This document shows positions 1 to 8,368 of a stretch of 64,000 bases of DNA, piece after piece. Numbering within the stretch: position 1 is the first letter of the stretch; each line of letters opens with the position of its first letter. The DNA is taken from contig JAQBPX010000015.1 of the NCBI GenBank assembly GCA_028287305.1, forward strand, positions 186,001-250,000, read 5' to 3'. The notes below the pieces were generated by a model that did not search any database, had not been told where the DNA came from, and saw only the letters and a program-made list of their open reading frames with translations. The stretch is from Gemmatimonadota bacterium. Lineage in GTDB: Bacteria > Gemmatimonadota > Gemmatimonadetes > Gemmatimonadales > Gemmatimonadaceae. A program made the position numbers and the translations under genes.

Positions 1-2
1 CG

Positions 3-2462
3 GTCGGCCTCGACATCAAGAAGTCCGCCGGGTTCTCGACCACGGATGTCGCCACGCGCATCAAGGCGCGCGTGGACATCCTCCAGAAGACCATGCCCCC
101 GGGCACGAAGATCGAGCTGGTGAAGGACGCGGGCATCCGCGTGTCCGCCGCGGTCCGCAACGTGGTGGAGGCGCTCATCGAGGGCGCCCTGCTCACCGTG
201 CTGGTCGTGTTCCTCTTCCTGAATTCCTGGCGCTCGACCGTGATCACCGGCCTCGCACTGCCGGTGTCCGTGCTCGCGAGCTTCATCGCCGTGTGGGTCA
301 TGGGCTTCAAGCTCGAGACCATGTCGCTGCTCGGGCTCTCGCTGGCGATCGGCATATTGATCGACGACGCCATCGTGGTGCGCGAGAACATCGTGCGACA
401 CGTGGAGATGGGAAAGGATCACTACACGGCGGCCATGGAGGGCACCGACGAGATCGGGCTCGCCGTCGCCGCCACCACCTTCTCGATCCTCGCCGTGTTC
501 GTGCCGATCGGCTTCATGCCGGGCATCGGCGGGCAGTGGTTCAAGCCCTTTGCACTGACCATCGCCTGCTCGGTGCTCGTGTCGCTCTTCGTCTCCTTCT
601 CGCTCGACCCCATGCTGTCGGCCTACTGGCCCGACCCGCACGTGCCCGAGCACCAGAAGAAGTGGATCACGCGCAAGCTCGACACCTTCAACAACTGGTT
701 CAACCGGCAGGCCGAGAACTATCGCGGCGTGATCGCGTGGGCGCTCGACCATCGCACCGCGATGTTCGTCATCGCCATCGGCACCTTCTTCGCGTCGTTC
801 ACCCTGCCCACCAAGGGGATCCTGGCGCTCCTCGTGGCGCTCGGCGCGATCCTCGTGATCGTGTACGCGCTGAGCAGCAAGCGGCTCGTGACTCCCATGC
901 GCTGGATCCTCGCCCTCGCAGGCGCGGCGCTGTTCTATGTCGGTCCCAAGCTCGTGCCCGAGTACCGCAAGGTCGGCACGGGCTTCATCCCCGAGGATGA
1001 CCGCAGCGAGTTCGTCATCTCGCTCGAGACTCCCCCGGGCTCCAACCTCGCCTACACGCGACTGAAGGCCGAGGAGGCCGCTCGCCTGGCGCGCGCCCAC
1101 AAGGAGGTCGCGTACACCTACACGACCATCGGTGACCCCACGGCCGGCACGGTGGACGTGGGCACCATCTACGTCCGCATGATTCCCAAGGGCGATCGCG
1201 CGATCGGCGTCGAGCAGTTCGCGCAGGACTTCCGCGCCGAGACCAAGAAGGTCGCGGGCGTCACGCTCTCCGTGTTCACGGCTGGCATCGGCGGCGGCCG
1301 CAAGATGCTGGCGCTGCAGCTGCGTGGCGACGACCAGGGTGCGCTGAACATCGCGGCCGAGCAGGTAAAGGGAATCGTGGAGGGCGTGCCGGGCGCGGTG
1401 GACGTGAGCCTCTCGACCAAGGGACAGAAGCCCGAGCTCAACGTCGAGCTCAATCGCGGCGTTGCCGGCTCGCTTGGCATCACGGCCGGGCAGGTTGCGC
1501 AGGCACTGCGCCCGGCCTTCGCCGGCGTGGACGTGGGCGACTGGCAGGATCCGAGCGGCGAGATGCGCGACGTCTACATCCGCCTGTCACCCGATGCGCG
1601 CAAGCGCGCCGAGGACCTGCGGCAGCTGCCGCTCACGGTGCAGGGGCCGAACGGCACGACCAGCACCGTGCCGCTCGGCCAGGTGGCCACGGTTCGCGAC
1701 AGCCTTGGACCGGCCATCATCAACCACCTCGATCGCGACCTGGTGGTGAACGTCGAGCTGAACACCGCGGGGCGCGCGACGGGAGACGTGACCGAGGACA
1801 TCAAGGCGCGCATGACGAAGGTCACGCTGCCACCGGGCGTGCGCCTCAGCTACGGCGGCGACGCACAGAACCAGAACGAGGTGTTCGGGCAGATCTTCTT
1901 CGCGCTCGGCGTGGCGGTGCTCCTGATGTACCTGATCCTGGTGGTGCAGTTCGGGTCGTTCCTCGACCCGCTGGCGATCATGATGTCGCTGCCGCTGTCG
2001 CTGATCGGCGTGATGCTGTCGCTGGCGATCACGAACAACAGCATCAACATCATGTCCATGATCGGCGTGATCCTGCTGATGGGCATCGTGGCGAAGAACG
2101 CCATCCTGCTGATCGACTTCGCGAAGTGGTCGCGCGAGAAGCAGGGGCTGCCGCTGCGAGAGGCGCTCATCGAGGCTGGCGCGATCCGCCTGCGTCCCAT
2201 CCTCATGACGACGTTCGCACTCGTGGCCGGCATGATCCCGGTGGCGCTCGGTCGCGGCGAAGGCGCGCAGTTCCGCGCCCCGCTCGGCGTGGCGGTGATC
2301 GGTGGCGTGCTGACCTCGACGCTGCTCACGCTGCTCGTGATCCCGACGTTCTACGAGATCATCGACCAGGCGCGCCAGGGACTCGCCCGCCGCTTCGGCT
2401 TCAAGCCGCCGATGACGGCGGAACATCCCGTAGTTGCAGGGGCTGGGGGGCTCGGGAGCTGA
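3..2462 (+). CDS. RND (HAE1/AcrB-type) efflux pump permease, 5'-truncated
   Basis: This is an inner-membrane pump subunit that would export substrates using the proton gradient together with an adaptor and an outer-membrane channel. The frame is open from the window edge, so the first roughly 200-250 residues are missing; about 819 remain of the usual 1030-1080. The TM4 proton-relay motif is visible as GILIDDAIVVREN (DNA about 348-390). Porter-domain sequence follows, then a C-terminal bundle including LLMGIVAKNAILLIDFA and LRPILMTTFALVAGMIPVALG. Unusually, the region between the two halves has three hydrophobic stretches (about 759-957) where RND pumps normally have one helix, TM7. The adaptor gene should lie outside the window. 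The family call is secure; the substrate is unknown. Confidence 0.95.
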   Translation, partial: VGLDIKKSAGFSTTDVATRIKARVDILQKTMPPGTKIELVKDAGIRVSAAVRNVVEALIEGALLTVLVVFLFLNSWRSTVITGLALPVSVLASFIAVWVMGFKLETMSLLGLSLAIGILIDDAIVVRENIVRHVEMGKDHYTAAMEGTDEIGLAVAATTFSILAVFVPIGFMPGIGGQWFKPFALTIACSVLVSLFVSFSLDPMLSAYWPDPHVPEHQKKWITRKLDTFNNWFNRQAENYRGVIAWALDHRTAMFVIAIGTFFASFTLPTKGILALLVALGAILVIVYALSSKRLVTPMRWILALAGAALFYVGPKLVPEYRKVGTGFIPEDDRSEFVISLETPPGSNLAYTRLKAEEAARLARAHKEVAYTYTTIGDPTAGTVDVGTIYVRMIPKGDRAIGVEQFAQDFRAETKKVAGVTLSVFTAGIGGGRKMLALQLRGDDQGALNIAAEQVKGIVEGVPGAVDVSLSTKGQKPELNVELNRGVAGSLGITAGQVAQALRPAFAGVDVGDWQDPSGEMRDVYIRLSPDARKRAEDLRQLPLTVQGPNGTTSTVPLGQVATVRDSLGPAIINHLDRDLVVNVELNTAGRATGDVTEDIKARMTKVTLPPGVRLSYGGDAQNQNEVFGQIFFALGVAVLLMYLILVVQFGSFLDPLAIMMSLPLSLIGVMLSLAITNNSINIMSMIGVILLMGIVAKNAILLIDFAKWSREKQGLPLREALIEAGAIRLRPILMTTFALVAGMIPVALGRGEGAQFRAPLGVAVIGGVLTSTLLTLLVIPTFYEIIDQARQGLARRFGFKPPMTAEHPVVAGAGGLGS

Positions 2463-2572
2463 GGGTGTGAGGAGTTGATCGGAGGGCCGGCAGCTTGCTG
2501 CCGGCCTTTCCTTTTTCACCCCACATCCCCAGCCCCCGCTGTCCCCAGCTCCTGCCGTCCTCAGCCCCCCAC
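2437..2572. repeat. Imperfect inverted repeat of GGGGCTG/GGAGCTG words around a terminator
   Basis: A G-rich arm (2437-2476), made of variants of GGGGCTGGGG and GGAGCTGAGG, faces a C-rich arm (2519-2572) made of the complementary words. The left arm encodes the last residues and stop of the RND gene. The right arm contains the stop of the convergent gene. A perfect terminator hairpin sits between them. Pairing is by repeated word rather than base for base. Confidence 0.6.
2485..2516 (+). terminator. Rho-independent terminator after the RND gene
   Basis: GGCCGGCAGC (2485-2494) pairs perfectly with GCTGCCGGCC (2497-2506) and is followed by TTTCCTTTTT. It lies 22 nt after the RND stop codon and between two convergent genes. 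Confidence 0.85.
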
Positions 2573-3751
2573 TTCCCGCAGTGCGTTCCCCCACACCCTC
2601 ACCACCACGTTCCAGTACACGTCCATCGCCTCACCCGGCCGCGAGGTGAATCTCGACTCGAGGCGGCGCCACCAGTCGAGCAGCGCGGTGCGCTGGTAGC
2701 GCGGCATCGCGCCGCCTACGTCGGCGAAGTCTCCCGCCAGGTAGGCGCCGAGCGTGGAACCGGTGGTGCGCACGATCGCGGGGAAGCTTGTCGGGAATCC
2801 CTGCGCTGAAAGCCGCTGCCGTCCGACGCTGTCCACGTGCAGCTGGTAGTTGGCGAGCACCACGCCGTTCGACGCCGGCGCAATTCCCGAGAACCAGTAC
2901 CAGTACGGGCGCCCGCTCGCGGCACCCTGCACGAGCGGGTCGTTCGGCTTCACGATCTCGATCGTCACGGGGAAGCGGTCGGTGAAGTGCGCCTCCTCCA
3001 CCACGGCGATCGCATCGCTCGCCTCGTTGAACAGCACGATTCCCGGCCCGTGAAAGTCCCAGGCGGCGTCGTACTTCTTCACGAAGCGGTCGCGCATCCA
3101 GCGTGGCACCTCGTCCGTGCTCGAGAGGTCCTTGTACCAGCGACCCAGCCAGCCGAGGTACACCGCCCCCACGAGCCTCTCGACGATGGGCGCCGCGGAC
3201 GTGCCCGACGTCGGGCTCTCGAGGGTGTTGAACTCCGCCACGATCCCCCCACCCCGCGCCGCGAAGCGCTCCATGACCTGTGCCTCCGACAGCGTCACGC
3301 CCCCGAACAGCTTCTCCGAATGCTCGACCGCCGTGGTGTCGGCGGCGACACGCGCGCGCGACGTGTCCGCATAGTCGCCGCTGTACACGCCGTATGCGTC
3401 GGCGACGTAGAGCAGCGACGTGTAGGCCAGCGCCGAGTCCGTGAGCAGCGTTCCCCGCTTCGCGACGGGGTCGTAACCCACGTAGTTGCGCCGGGCATTC
3501 CAGCTCGGCGCCGAGTCGGGACGCAGGTGGTCGTGGTTCATCCACCAGAACAGCGCCTCGTGCTCCTGCCAGTTCTCGTGCGCCACCGTCTTGTCCATCA
3601 CGGCGAGCGCGACCGTTCGCCGCGCGGTGAACTGCCAGACGATCCACGGACTCGCCAGCACGAGCAGCGCGAGGATCAGCCCGAGCAGCAGGCGCCGGTC
3701 CCACCGCCGCAACTCCGACGCGCGATCGTCCACCGCGGCGGCCGGGATCAT
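2561..3751 (-). CDS. Membrane-anchored hypothetical protein, about 396 aa
   Basis: I do not recognise the family. The protein has a short basic N-terminus (ELRRWDRRLLL), one strong membrane helix at about residues 18-40, and a large soluble domain, presumably periplasmic, rich in Trp, Tyr and Asp. That domain includes WWMNHDHLRP, GGGIVAEFNTLESPTSGTS and YWYWFSGIAP. The start is taken as the ATG at 3751; an in-frame GTG at 3793 would add 14 residues, and neither has a clear Shine-Dalgarno. The gene is divergent from the DedA gene and convergent with the RND gene. No catalytic motif is certain. Confidence 0.75.
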   Translation of the reverse strand: MIPAAAVDDRASELRRWDRRLLLGLILALLVLASPWIVWQFTARRTVALAVMDKTVAHENWQEHEALFWWMNHDHLRPDSAPSWNARRNYVGYDPVAKRGTLLTDSALAYTSLLYVADAYGVYSGDYADTSRARVAADTTAVEHSEKLFGGVTLSEAQVMERFAARGGGIVAEFNTLESPTSGTSAAPIVERLVGAVYLGWLGRWYKDLSSTDEVPRWMRDRFVKKYDAAWDFHGPGIVLFNEASDAIAVVEEAHFTDRFPVTIEIVKPNDPLVQGAASGRPYWYWFSGIAPASNGVVLANYQLHVDSVGRQRLSAQGFPTSFPAIVRTTGSTLGAYLAGDFADVGGAMPRYQRTALLDWWRRLESRFTSRPGEAMDVYWNVVVRVWGNALREVGG

Positions 3752-3925
3752 CACCGAAGAACGCGGTCCGGGCGACGACGAGTGATGGCTCACGAAGTAG
3801 GGGCGGCGGGGTAGATTGAGCGGGCGCGCAGGCAGGGCGCACTGCGGAGGGATAGGCTCATCGTCGATCTGTCGCAATACCTCCCCGCCGAAGGGGCGGG
3901 CAACCTGGGGTATCTCTGGGCCTAC

Positions 3926-4477
3926 GTGAGCCTCGGGGCGAGCGCCATCCTCGTGGAGGAAGCGGCGCCGCTCGTGGGCGGCCTCGGCGCGGAGGAGGGT
4001 CATCTCGCGTTCGCGCTGGTGGTCCTCTCGATCTCGATCGCCACCTGGTCGTTCAGCCTGTTGCTCTACTTCATCGGCCGCTGGCACGGGGACTGGGTGC
4101 GCGAGCGCTTCCCCCGGATTCGCGCCCCGCTGCTGCGTACACTGCGCTTCGTTCGCAACCATCCCTGGCGCTCCGGCTTCGCCGTGCGCTTTGCCTTCGG
4201 CCTCCGCCTGGCGCTGCCCATCTCGTGCGGCGCTGCGGGGCTGCGCCTGTGGGTGTTCATGGTGGCCACCGCGGTTGGGTCGGTCGTCTGGTCCACCATC
4301 TTCACCGGAATCGGCTGGGCCTTCGGCGACGTCGCCCTCCGCCTGCTCGGTGAGGTGAAGCGCTATGAGAAGTGGCTCGCGCTCGCGATCGTCATCGGGG
4401 TGGCGATCGCCTTCTACGTCGCGCGCCGCCGCCACATCCCCGAGCGCACCGTCGAACACTTCGAGGACGTCCCATGA
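3926..4477 (+). CDS. DedA-family integral membrane protein
   Basis: DedA/VTT-fold proteins are polytopic inner-membrane proteins linked to lipid carrier flipping and membrane homeostasis. The EEAAPLVGG re-entrant-loop motif, the R-F-GLR-L-P core (FAVRFAFGLRLALPISCGA) and a C-terminal GWAFGD stretch are visible. GTG 3926 is the first conventional start, but the open frame upstream (to about 3815) reads like a normal DedA N-terminus (LSQYLPAEGAGNLGYLWAY), and a GGAGGG Shine-Dalgarno lies at 3846-3851. The true start may therefore be a rare codon such as ATC 3860. The stop overlaps the next gene as ATGA, implying coupling. Confidence 0.88.
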   Translation: MSLGASAILVEEAAPLVGGLGAEEGHLAFALVVLSISIATWSFSLLLYFIGRWHGDWVRERFPRIRAPLLRTLRFVRNHPWRSGFAVRFAFGLRLALPISCGAAGLRLWVFMVATAVGSVVWSTIFTGIGWAFGDVALRLLGEVKRYEKWLALAIVIGVAIAFYVARRRHIPERTVEHFEDVP

Positions 4478-4986
4478 TTCGTGACACGCTCACCGCCATC
4501 GTGCTGCGCGAGCTGCGCGCCCTCCGTCGCGAGGTGGAGGAATATGCCGACGAGGCCAGCCTCTGGGCGGTGCCCCAGGGCATCTCGAACAGTGGCGGCA
4601 ACCTGGTGCTGCACCTCTGCGGCAACCTGCAGCACTACATCGGGGCCGTGCTCGGACGCACCGGCTACGTGCGGCAGCGCGACCTCGAGTTCTCGCGTCG
4701 CGACGTGCCGCGCGCGGAGCTCCTGCGCGAGATCGACGCGACCATCGCGGCCGTGGAACGCTCCCTCGCAGGAATGGACCTCGCGGTGCTCGCCGATCCC
4801 TACCCGGAGCCGATCGGCGGCAACACCGTGAACGGGGAGGAGTTCCTGGTGCACCTGGTGTCGCACCTGGCCTATCACCTGGGGCAGGTGGACTACCATC
4901 GCCGCATCGTGACGGGGAGCGCGGGCACCGTCAGCAACGTCAGCGTGAAGGAGCTGCCCTCCGCCAGGCCCCAGCCCGCGCGCTAA
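4474..4986 (+). CDS. DinB/YfiT-like four-helix metalloprotein
   Basis: A 170-aa member of the DinB superfamily, whose members bind one divalent metal through three histidines and often act as thiol-dependent S-transferases or have unknown roles. The triad is visible as His47 (LVLHLCGN) and His131/His135 in HLAYHLGQ, with further His residues at 54, 127 and 142. ATG 4474 lies inside the DedA stop codon region (ATGA), so translation is probably coupled. No substrate can be inferred. A second DinB-type gene lies at 38457-38981. Confidence 0.88.
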   Translation: MIRDTLTAIVLRELRALRREVEEYADEASLWAVPQGISNSGGNLVLHLCGNLQHYIGAVLGRTGYVRQRDLEFSRRDVPRAELLREIDATIAAVERSLAGMDLAVLADPYPEPIGGNTVNGEEFLVHLVSHLAYHLGQVDYHRRIVTGSAGTVSNVSVKELPSARPQPAR

Positions 4987-5008
4987 CGGTTGTGGCCGCG
5001 CGTGCGTA

Positions 5009-5314
5009 TCAGGGCTGCGGCCTGCGGGCGCGCGACGTGGGCGGGGCGATCATGCGGCGGAATTCGGGATGCTTGTCGATCCACCCGCGCACGAAGGTGC
5101 ACGTGGGAATGATCTTCGAGCTGGTGGCCTTCGCATGGTCCAGGGCGGCGCGCACCAGCGATTCCCCCACGCCCTCACCTTGTGCCGAGTCGGGCACCAC
5201 GGTGTGCTGGAGGTCGATCACGTCGCCATCTTTCTGCTCGTAGGCCAGGTACGCCAGTCCGTGGGCGGTGCGCACGAAGAATCGCCGTGCCTGGGCATCG
5301 TGCTCGACCGTCAT
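5009..5314 (-). CDS. Small YidJ-type GNAT N-acetyltransferase
   Basis: A single short GNAT-like domain of about 101 aa, as in the YidJ/Gcn5-related mini-acetyltransferases. The sequence shows the strand leading into VVPDSAQGEGVGESLVRAAL, which contains the acetyl-CoA pyrophosphate loop (Q/R-x-x-G-x-G/A). A C-terminal half, IIPTCTFVRGWIDKHPEF, matches the conserved CxFVxxYIxxHPE end of this subfamily. Start ATG 5314 aligns with the usual N-terminus; ATG 5341 would add nine residues. It is transcribed divergently from the haem c lipoprotein gene. The acceptor substrate is unknown. Confidence 0.85.
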   Translation of the reverse strand: MTVEHDAQARRFFVRTAHGLAYLAYEQKDGDVIDLQHTVVPDSAQGEGVGESLVRAALDHAKATSSKIIPTCTFVRGWIDKHPEFRRMIAPPTSRARRPQP

Positions 5315-5401
5315 GAGAAGCGCAGGATTTTCATGCCCCATCAGCAAGGCAAGGCTCAGGCCTTGCGAGCGACCCCACTGAAACCAGGAACCGGAGACCT
5401 C

Positions 5402-5986
5402 GTGACTCACTCGTCCCGCCGCATCCTCGTCACCCTCGTTGGGGGCGCGCTCGCGGCAGCGTCGTGCACCCGTGCCGCCAGCAGCGGCACTGCCACCACC
5501 ACGCCGTCGCCCAGCTCGGCCGCGGCCAGCACGCGTCCCCCCGTGAACCCGAATGAGCATCGCTACGCCCAGGCGGAATCGGACAGCGCCGCGGGCGAGT
5601 ACCTGGTGATGGTCGGCTCGTGCAACGATTGCCACACCCAGGGCTGGATCGACAGGCGCGGCGAGGTTCCCGTGGCCGATCGCCTGGCGGGCAACAACGT
5701 GGGCTATCGCGGCTCGTGGGGAACGGTGTACGCGGCCAACCTGCGCAACCAGGTCTCGCGCCAGTCCGAGGATCGGTGGGTGCAGATTCTCTCCACGCAG
5801 GATGGCGGCGACGGACGGCCCCCGATGCCCTGGTGGAACATGGCCAAGATGAGCGATCGCGACCTGCGCAACATGTATCGCTACATCAAGACGCTGGGCG
5901 CGAAGGGCACTGGCGTGCCGCGCGGAGTGCCGGCAGGCCGCGAGCCCACCACGCCGGTGATCACCTACCCGCCGAAGGCGCCGTGA
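5402..5986 (+). CDS. Lipid-anchored class I cytochrome c-like protein
   Basis: A 194-aa exported protein with one CxxCH haem-binding site (GSCNDCHTQG, about residues 75-84). The N-terminus is basic, then hydrophobic, and ends in LAAASC, a lipobox, followed by a Ser/Thr/Ala-rich linker. A late Met-containing segment (RPPMPWWNMAKMSDRDL) could give the sixth haem ligand, and the YRYIKTLG helix is typical of class I c-type cytochromes. GTG 5402 is chosen because GGAG stands 5 nt upstream and the signal peptide begins there. The stop overlaps the msrA start (GTGA). It is probably a periplasmic electron carrier or part of an oxidoreductase; the partner is not visible. Confidence 0.88.
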   Translation: MTHSSRRILVTLVGGALAAASCTRAASSGTATTTPSPSSAAASTRPPVNPNEHRYAQAESDSAAGEYLVMVGSCNDCHTQGWIDRRGEVPVADRLAGNNVGYRGSWGTVYAANLRNQVSRQSEDRWVQILSTQDGGDGRPPMPWWNMAKMSDRDLRNMYRYIKTLGAKGTGVPRGVPAGREPTTPVITYPPKAP

Positions 5987-6510
5987 GCACCGAGGTCGCA
6001 ACGCTGGGGGGCGGCTGCTTCTGGTGCCTGGAGGCTGCCTTCCGCGAGCTGCCCGGCATCCTCAGCGTGACCAGCGGATATGCCGGCGGCCACGTGGAGA
6101 AGCCCTCGTATCGCGCCGTCTGTGACGGCGCCACGGGGCACGTGGAAGTGGTGCAGGTCGAGTTCGACAACGAGCAGCTCGCGTATCGCACGCTGCTCGA
6201 GGCGATGTTCGCCATTCACGACCCGACCACGCGCGACCGGCAGGGGAATGACGTGGGGCCGCAGTACCGCTCGGTGATCATGTACCACACGGCGGAGCAG
6301 GAGCGCACCGCGCGGGACCTGATCGCGGAGCTGGACCGCGATGAGACCTTCGGCGCGCCGATCGTGACGGACGTGCTGCCGGCGCCGAAGTTCTGGCCGG
6401 CCGAGGACTACCACCAGGAATATTTCGCGCGCAACGGCGGGCAGCCCTACTGCCAGTTCATCGTTGCGCCGAAGGTGGCGAAGCTGCGAAAGGCGTTCGC
6501 TAGGGGTTGA
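5983..6510 (+). CDS. msrA: Peptide-methionine (S)-S-oxide reductase MsrA
   Basis: Reduces methionine-S-sulfoxide in proteins or free, using thioredoxin-type reductant. The 175-aa protein begins with the hallmark GGGCFWCLEAAF motif, with the catalytic Cys at residue 12. It continues with SGYAGG, GHVEVVQVEFD, HDPTTRDRQGNDVGPQYRS and FWPAEDYHQEYF, the complete MsrA core. No C-terminal resolving-Cys extension is obvious beyond PYCQF. It is translationally coupled to the cytochrome c-like lipoprotein, suggesting shared expression in redox protection. Its last 11 bases overlap the convergent GGDEF gene. Confidence 0.97.
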   Translation: MSTEVATLGGGCFWCLEAAFRELPGILSVTSGYAGGHVEKPSYRAVCDGATGHVEVVQVEFDNEQLAYRTLLEAMFAIHDPTTRDRQGNDVGPQYRSVIMYHTAEQERTARDLIAELDRDETFGAPIVTDVLPAPKFWPAEDYHQEYFARNGGQPYCQFIVAPKVAKLRKAFARG

Positions 6511-8215
6511 TGCGAGTGCCCTTCACGGGCGATGGTCGGCTGACGCCCTTCCGCTTGTAGAGCGCCGCGTCGGCGCGGTCGATGGCGTCAGCCAGGGACT
6601 CGCCGTCGGTGGCCTGCAGCATGGTGGTGCCGACGCTCGCGCGCACGGCGAATGGCATCGCCGATGATTCCGCCGCGAGCGCGGCGGCCAGCCGGTCGCT
6701 CATGGTCTCGGCCATCTCCTCGCTGCCGTCGAGCAGGAGGGCGATGAATTCGTCGCCGCCCCAGCGCGCCACGATGTCCGAGTCGCGCACGATGCTGCGC
6801 AGCGCGCGCGACATGGCGCGAATCGCCTCGTCGCCCGCGGCGTGGCCATGCTCGTCGTTGATCATCTTGAGGTAATCGAGGTCGGCGAAGAGCAGCAGCG
6901 GCGAGCGCTGGTAGCGCCGCGCGCGCGCCACTTCCTGCTCGGCCAGCAGCGTGAAGCCGCGGCGATTGTGCAGGCCGGTGAGGTCGTCGAGCAGCGCGAG
7001 CGCCCCGAGGTCGCGCTCGACGCGAAGCTGCGACGTGATGTCGCGCGCGAGCAGCACCGTGGCCTCCTGGTCGTGATAGCGGCAGGGGCTCATCGTGACC
7101 TCGACGTCCACCACCGAGCCGGACGCCGGATGCAGCTGCCCACGCACGCGGGAGACGGCGCCCGGCTGTCCCGGATCCCACGTGCCCCTGGGGCGCACGA
7201 GCTCCAGGGATTCCTCGCTGAGCATCTCGGCCAGGTTGCGGTCGACGAGTGCATCGGCGTTGGCGACGCCGAGCATCTGCGCGGCCGCCGGGTTGCCGAA
7301 GAGGATGGCGCCGTCGGAGTGCACGATCACCGCGTCGGGCGAGAGGTCGAGCAGCTGCTGGTAGCGCGCGTTGGTCTCGCGCAGCGCGCGACGGTTGCGT
7401 CGCGCGCCAATGCGAAGGGCACCGAGGAGCAGGAGCAGCGAGGTGACGATGCCCACGCCAAGGCGGCCGAAGCGCTCGCTGAGCGGCACCGGGTCGAGTC
7501 GCACGACGTCGGCGGCGGTGCGCGGCACCAGCTGCCAGATGACCGGGTCCTCGGGATTGTCACGGTATGGCGTGATGATGCCGGTGGCGCTCACGCTGTC
7601 GGCGCCGGACATGGCATCGAGCGGGATCACCCCGCCGTGATTCGCGTTCACCCACACCGTGATGCTGCCGGAGTCGCCGGGCTGCGTGCCGACGAGGCGC
7701 AACCACTTGCCGCCCTCACTGTGGCCGGAGCTGGCGACGGCGCCGCGCAGCGTGACGAGGCGCGCCTCATTGGCGGCGATGGCGCTGGCGACGAGCCGCA
7801 GCTTGATCGGCGCCACGGTGCGCGTGGGGGCGGGCACCACCGTGACCGTAGTGGCGAACAGCTCGAGCGTGCCGCGATAGGGACGGATGACGCCGCGCGC
7901 CACCACGCTGTCGCCCTCGCGGACGGCAGCCTGGAAGGTTCGCGAGTAGACGCGGAGGGCGCCGGTGCCGTCGTCGACGGCGATGTCGAGGGCGCCGCTC
8001 TGGAGGAGGCCGACGTCCACCGTGGCGCGTCCGGCCACGGTGACGGTGTCGCCCTGCATGCCGCGAGCGGCGATGGCCTGGGAGATGGGCGTGACCGCAG
8101 GGGTGCGGGGCACGCTATCCGGCGCGGCGAGAACGACCAGCGCCAGTGAGAAAAGGGGCAGCATGAGGAAGGGAATGAGGCGCCGCAAACATAGCACGCC
8201 GGCTGAAGCCGGCAT
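6500..8215 (-). CDS. Periplasmic OB-fold / PAS / GGDEF diguanylate cyclase
   Basis: A predicted membrane-bound c-di-GMP synthase of about 571 aa. Order: N-terminal signal anchor (about 11-32); two tandem beta-rich segments (about 45-130 and 135-240) that read like OB folds (VAGRATVDVG, VARGVIRPYRGTLELFATTV, VSATGIITPYRDNPEDP); a helix (about 253-270); PAS (about 283-400); GGDEF domain. The active site is intact (RWGGDEF, motif 486-490) and an RxxD inhibitory site (RDSD, 477-480) lies five residues before it. The start is uncertain: ATG 8215 keeps the basic n-region; TTG 8188 and ATG 8164 are alternatives. Tandem OB folds as the outside sensor are unusual. Confidence 0.88.
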   Translation of the reverse strand: MPASAGVLCLRRLIPFLMLPLFSLALVVLAAPDSVPRTPAVTPISQAIAARGMQGDTVTVAGRATVDVGLLQSGALDIAVDDGTGALRVYSRTFQAAVREGDSVVARGVIRPYRGTLELFATTVTVVPAPTRTVAPIKLRLVASAIAANEARLVTLRGAVASSGHSEGGKWLRLVGTQPGDSGSITVWVNANHGGVIPLDAMSGADSVSATGIITPYRDNPEDPVIWQLVPRTAADVVRLDPVPLSERFGRLGVGIVTSLLLLLGALRIGARRNRRALRETNARYQQLLDLSPDAVIVHSDGAILFGNPAAAQMLGVANADALVDRNLAEMLSEESLELVRPRGTWDPGQPGAVSRVRGQLHPASGSVVDVEVTMSPCRYHDQEATVLLARDITSQLRVERDLGALALLDDLTGLHNRRGFTLLAEQEVARARRYQRSPLLLFADLDYLKMINDEHGHAAGDEAIRAMSRALRSIVRDSDIVARWGGDEFIALLLDGSEEMAETMSDRLAAALAAESSAMPFAVRASVGTTMLQATDGESLADAIDRADAALYKRKGVSRPSPVKGTRINP

Positions 8216-8368
8216 AGAGCGGTTTGCGGTTTGTGGTGTGCGGTATGCGGACTGCGCATCTTTGTGCAGACGCAGGCGTCCTGAGCGAAGCGAAGGACCT
8301 GCCGTTGCAGTTGCAGGTCCGCAAACCGCACCCCTCAAACCACACACCGCGGTCCAACCGCACACCGC
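8216..8368. repeat. Intergenic inverted word-repeat region
   Basis: The left part (about 8218-8250) repeats GCGGTTTG/GTGTGCGG words. The right part (about 8320-8376) repeats their complements (CCGCAAACCGC, CCGCACACCGC). The middle holds a near-palindrome at 8278-8298 (CCTGAGCGAAGCGAAGG core). The region lies between divergent genes. I cannot assign a promoter within it. Confidence 0.55.

Noticed and set aside
1587-2594. A 335-aa minus-strand frame opposite the RND pump
   Set aside because: Charged shadow translation without any motif.
6842-8149. A 435-aa plus-strand frame opposite the OB-fold/GGDEF gene
   Set aside because: Shadow of a gene with intact GGDEF motifs. No domain in this frame.
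8278-8298. Near-palindrome with CCTGAGCGAAGCGAAGG core, considered as an insertion-sequence end
   Set aside because: No transposase or duplicated target site is nearby. It is recorded as part of a repeat region only.
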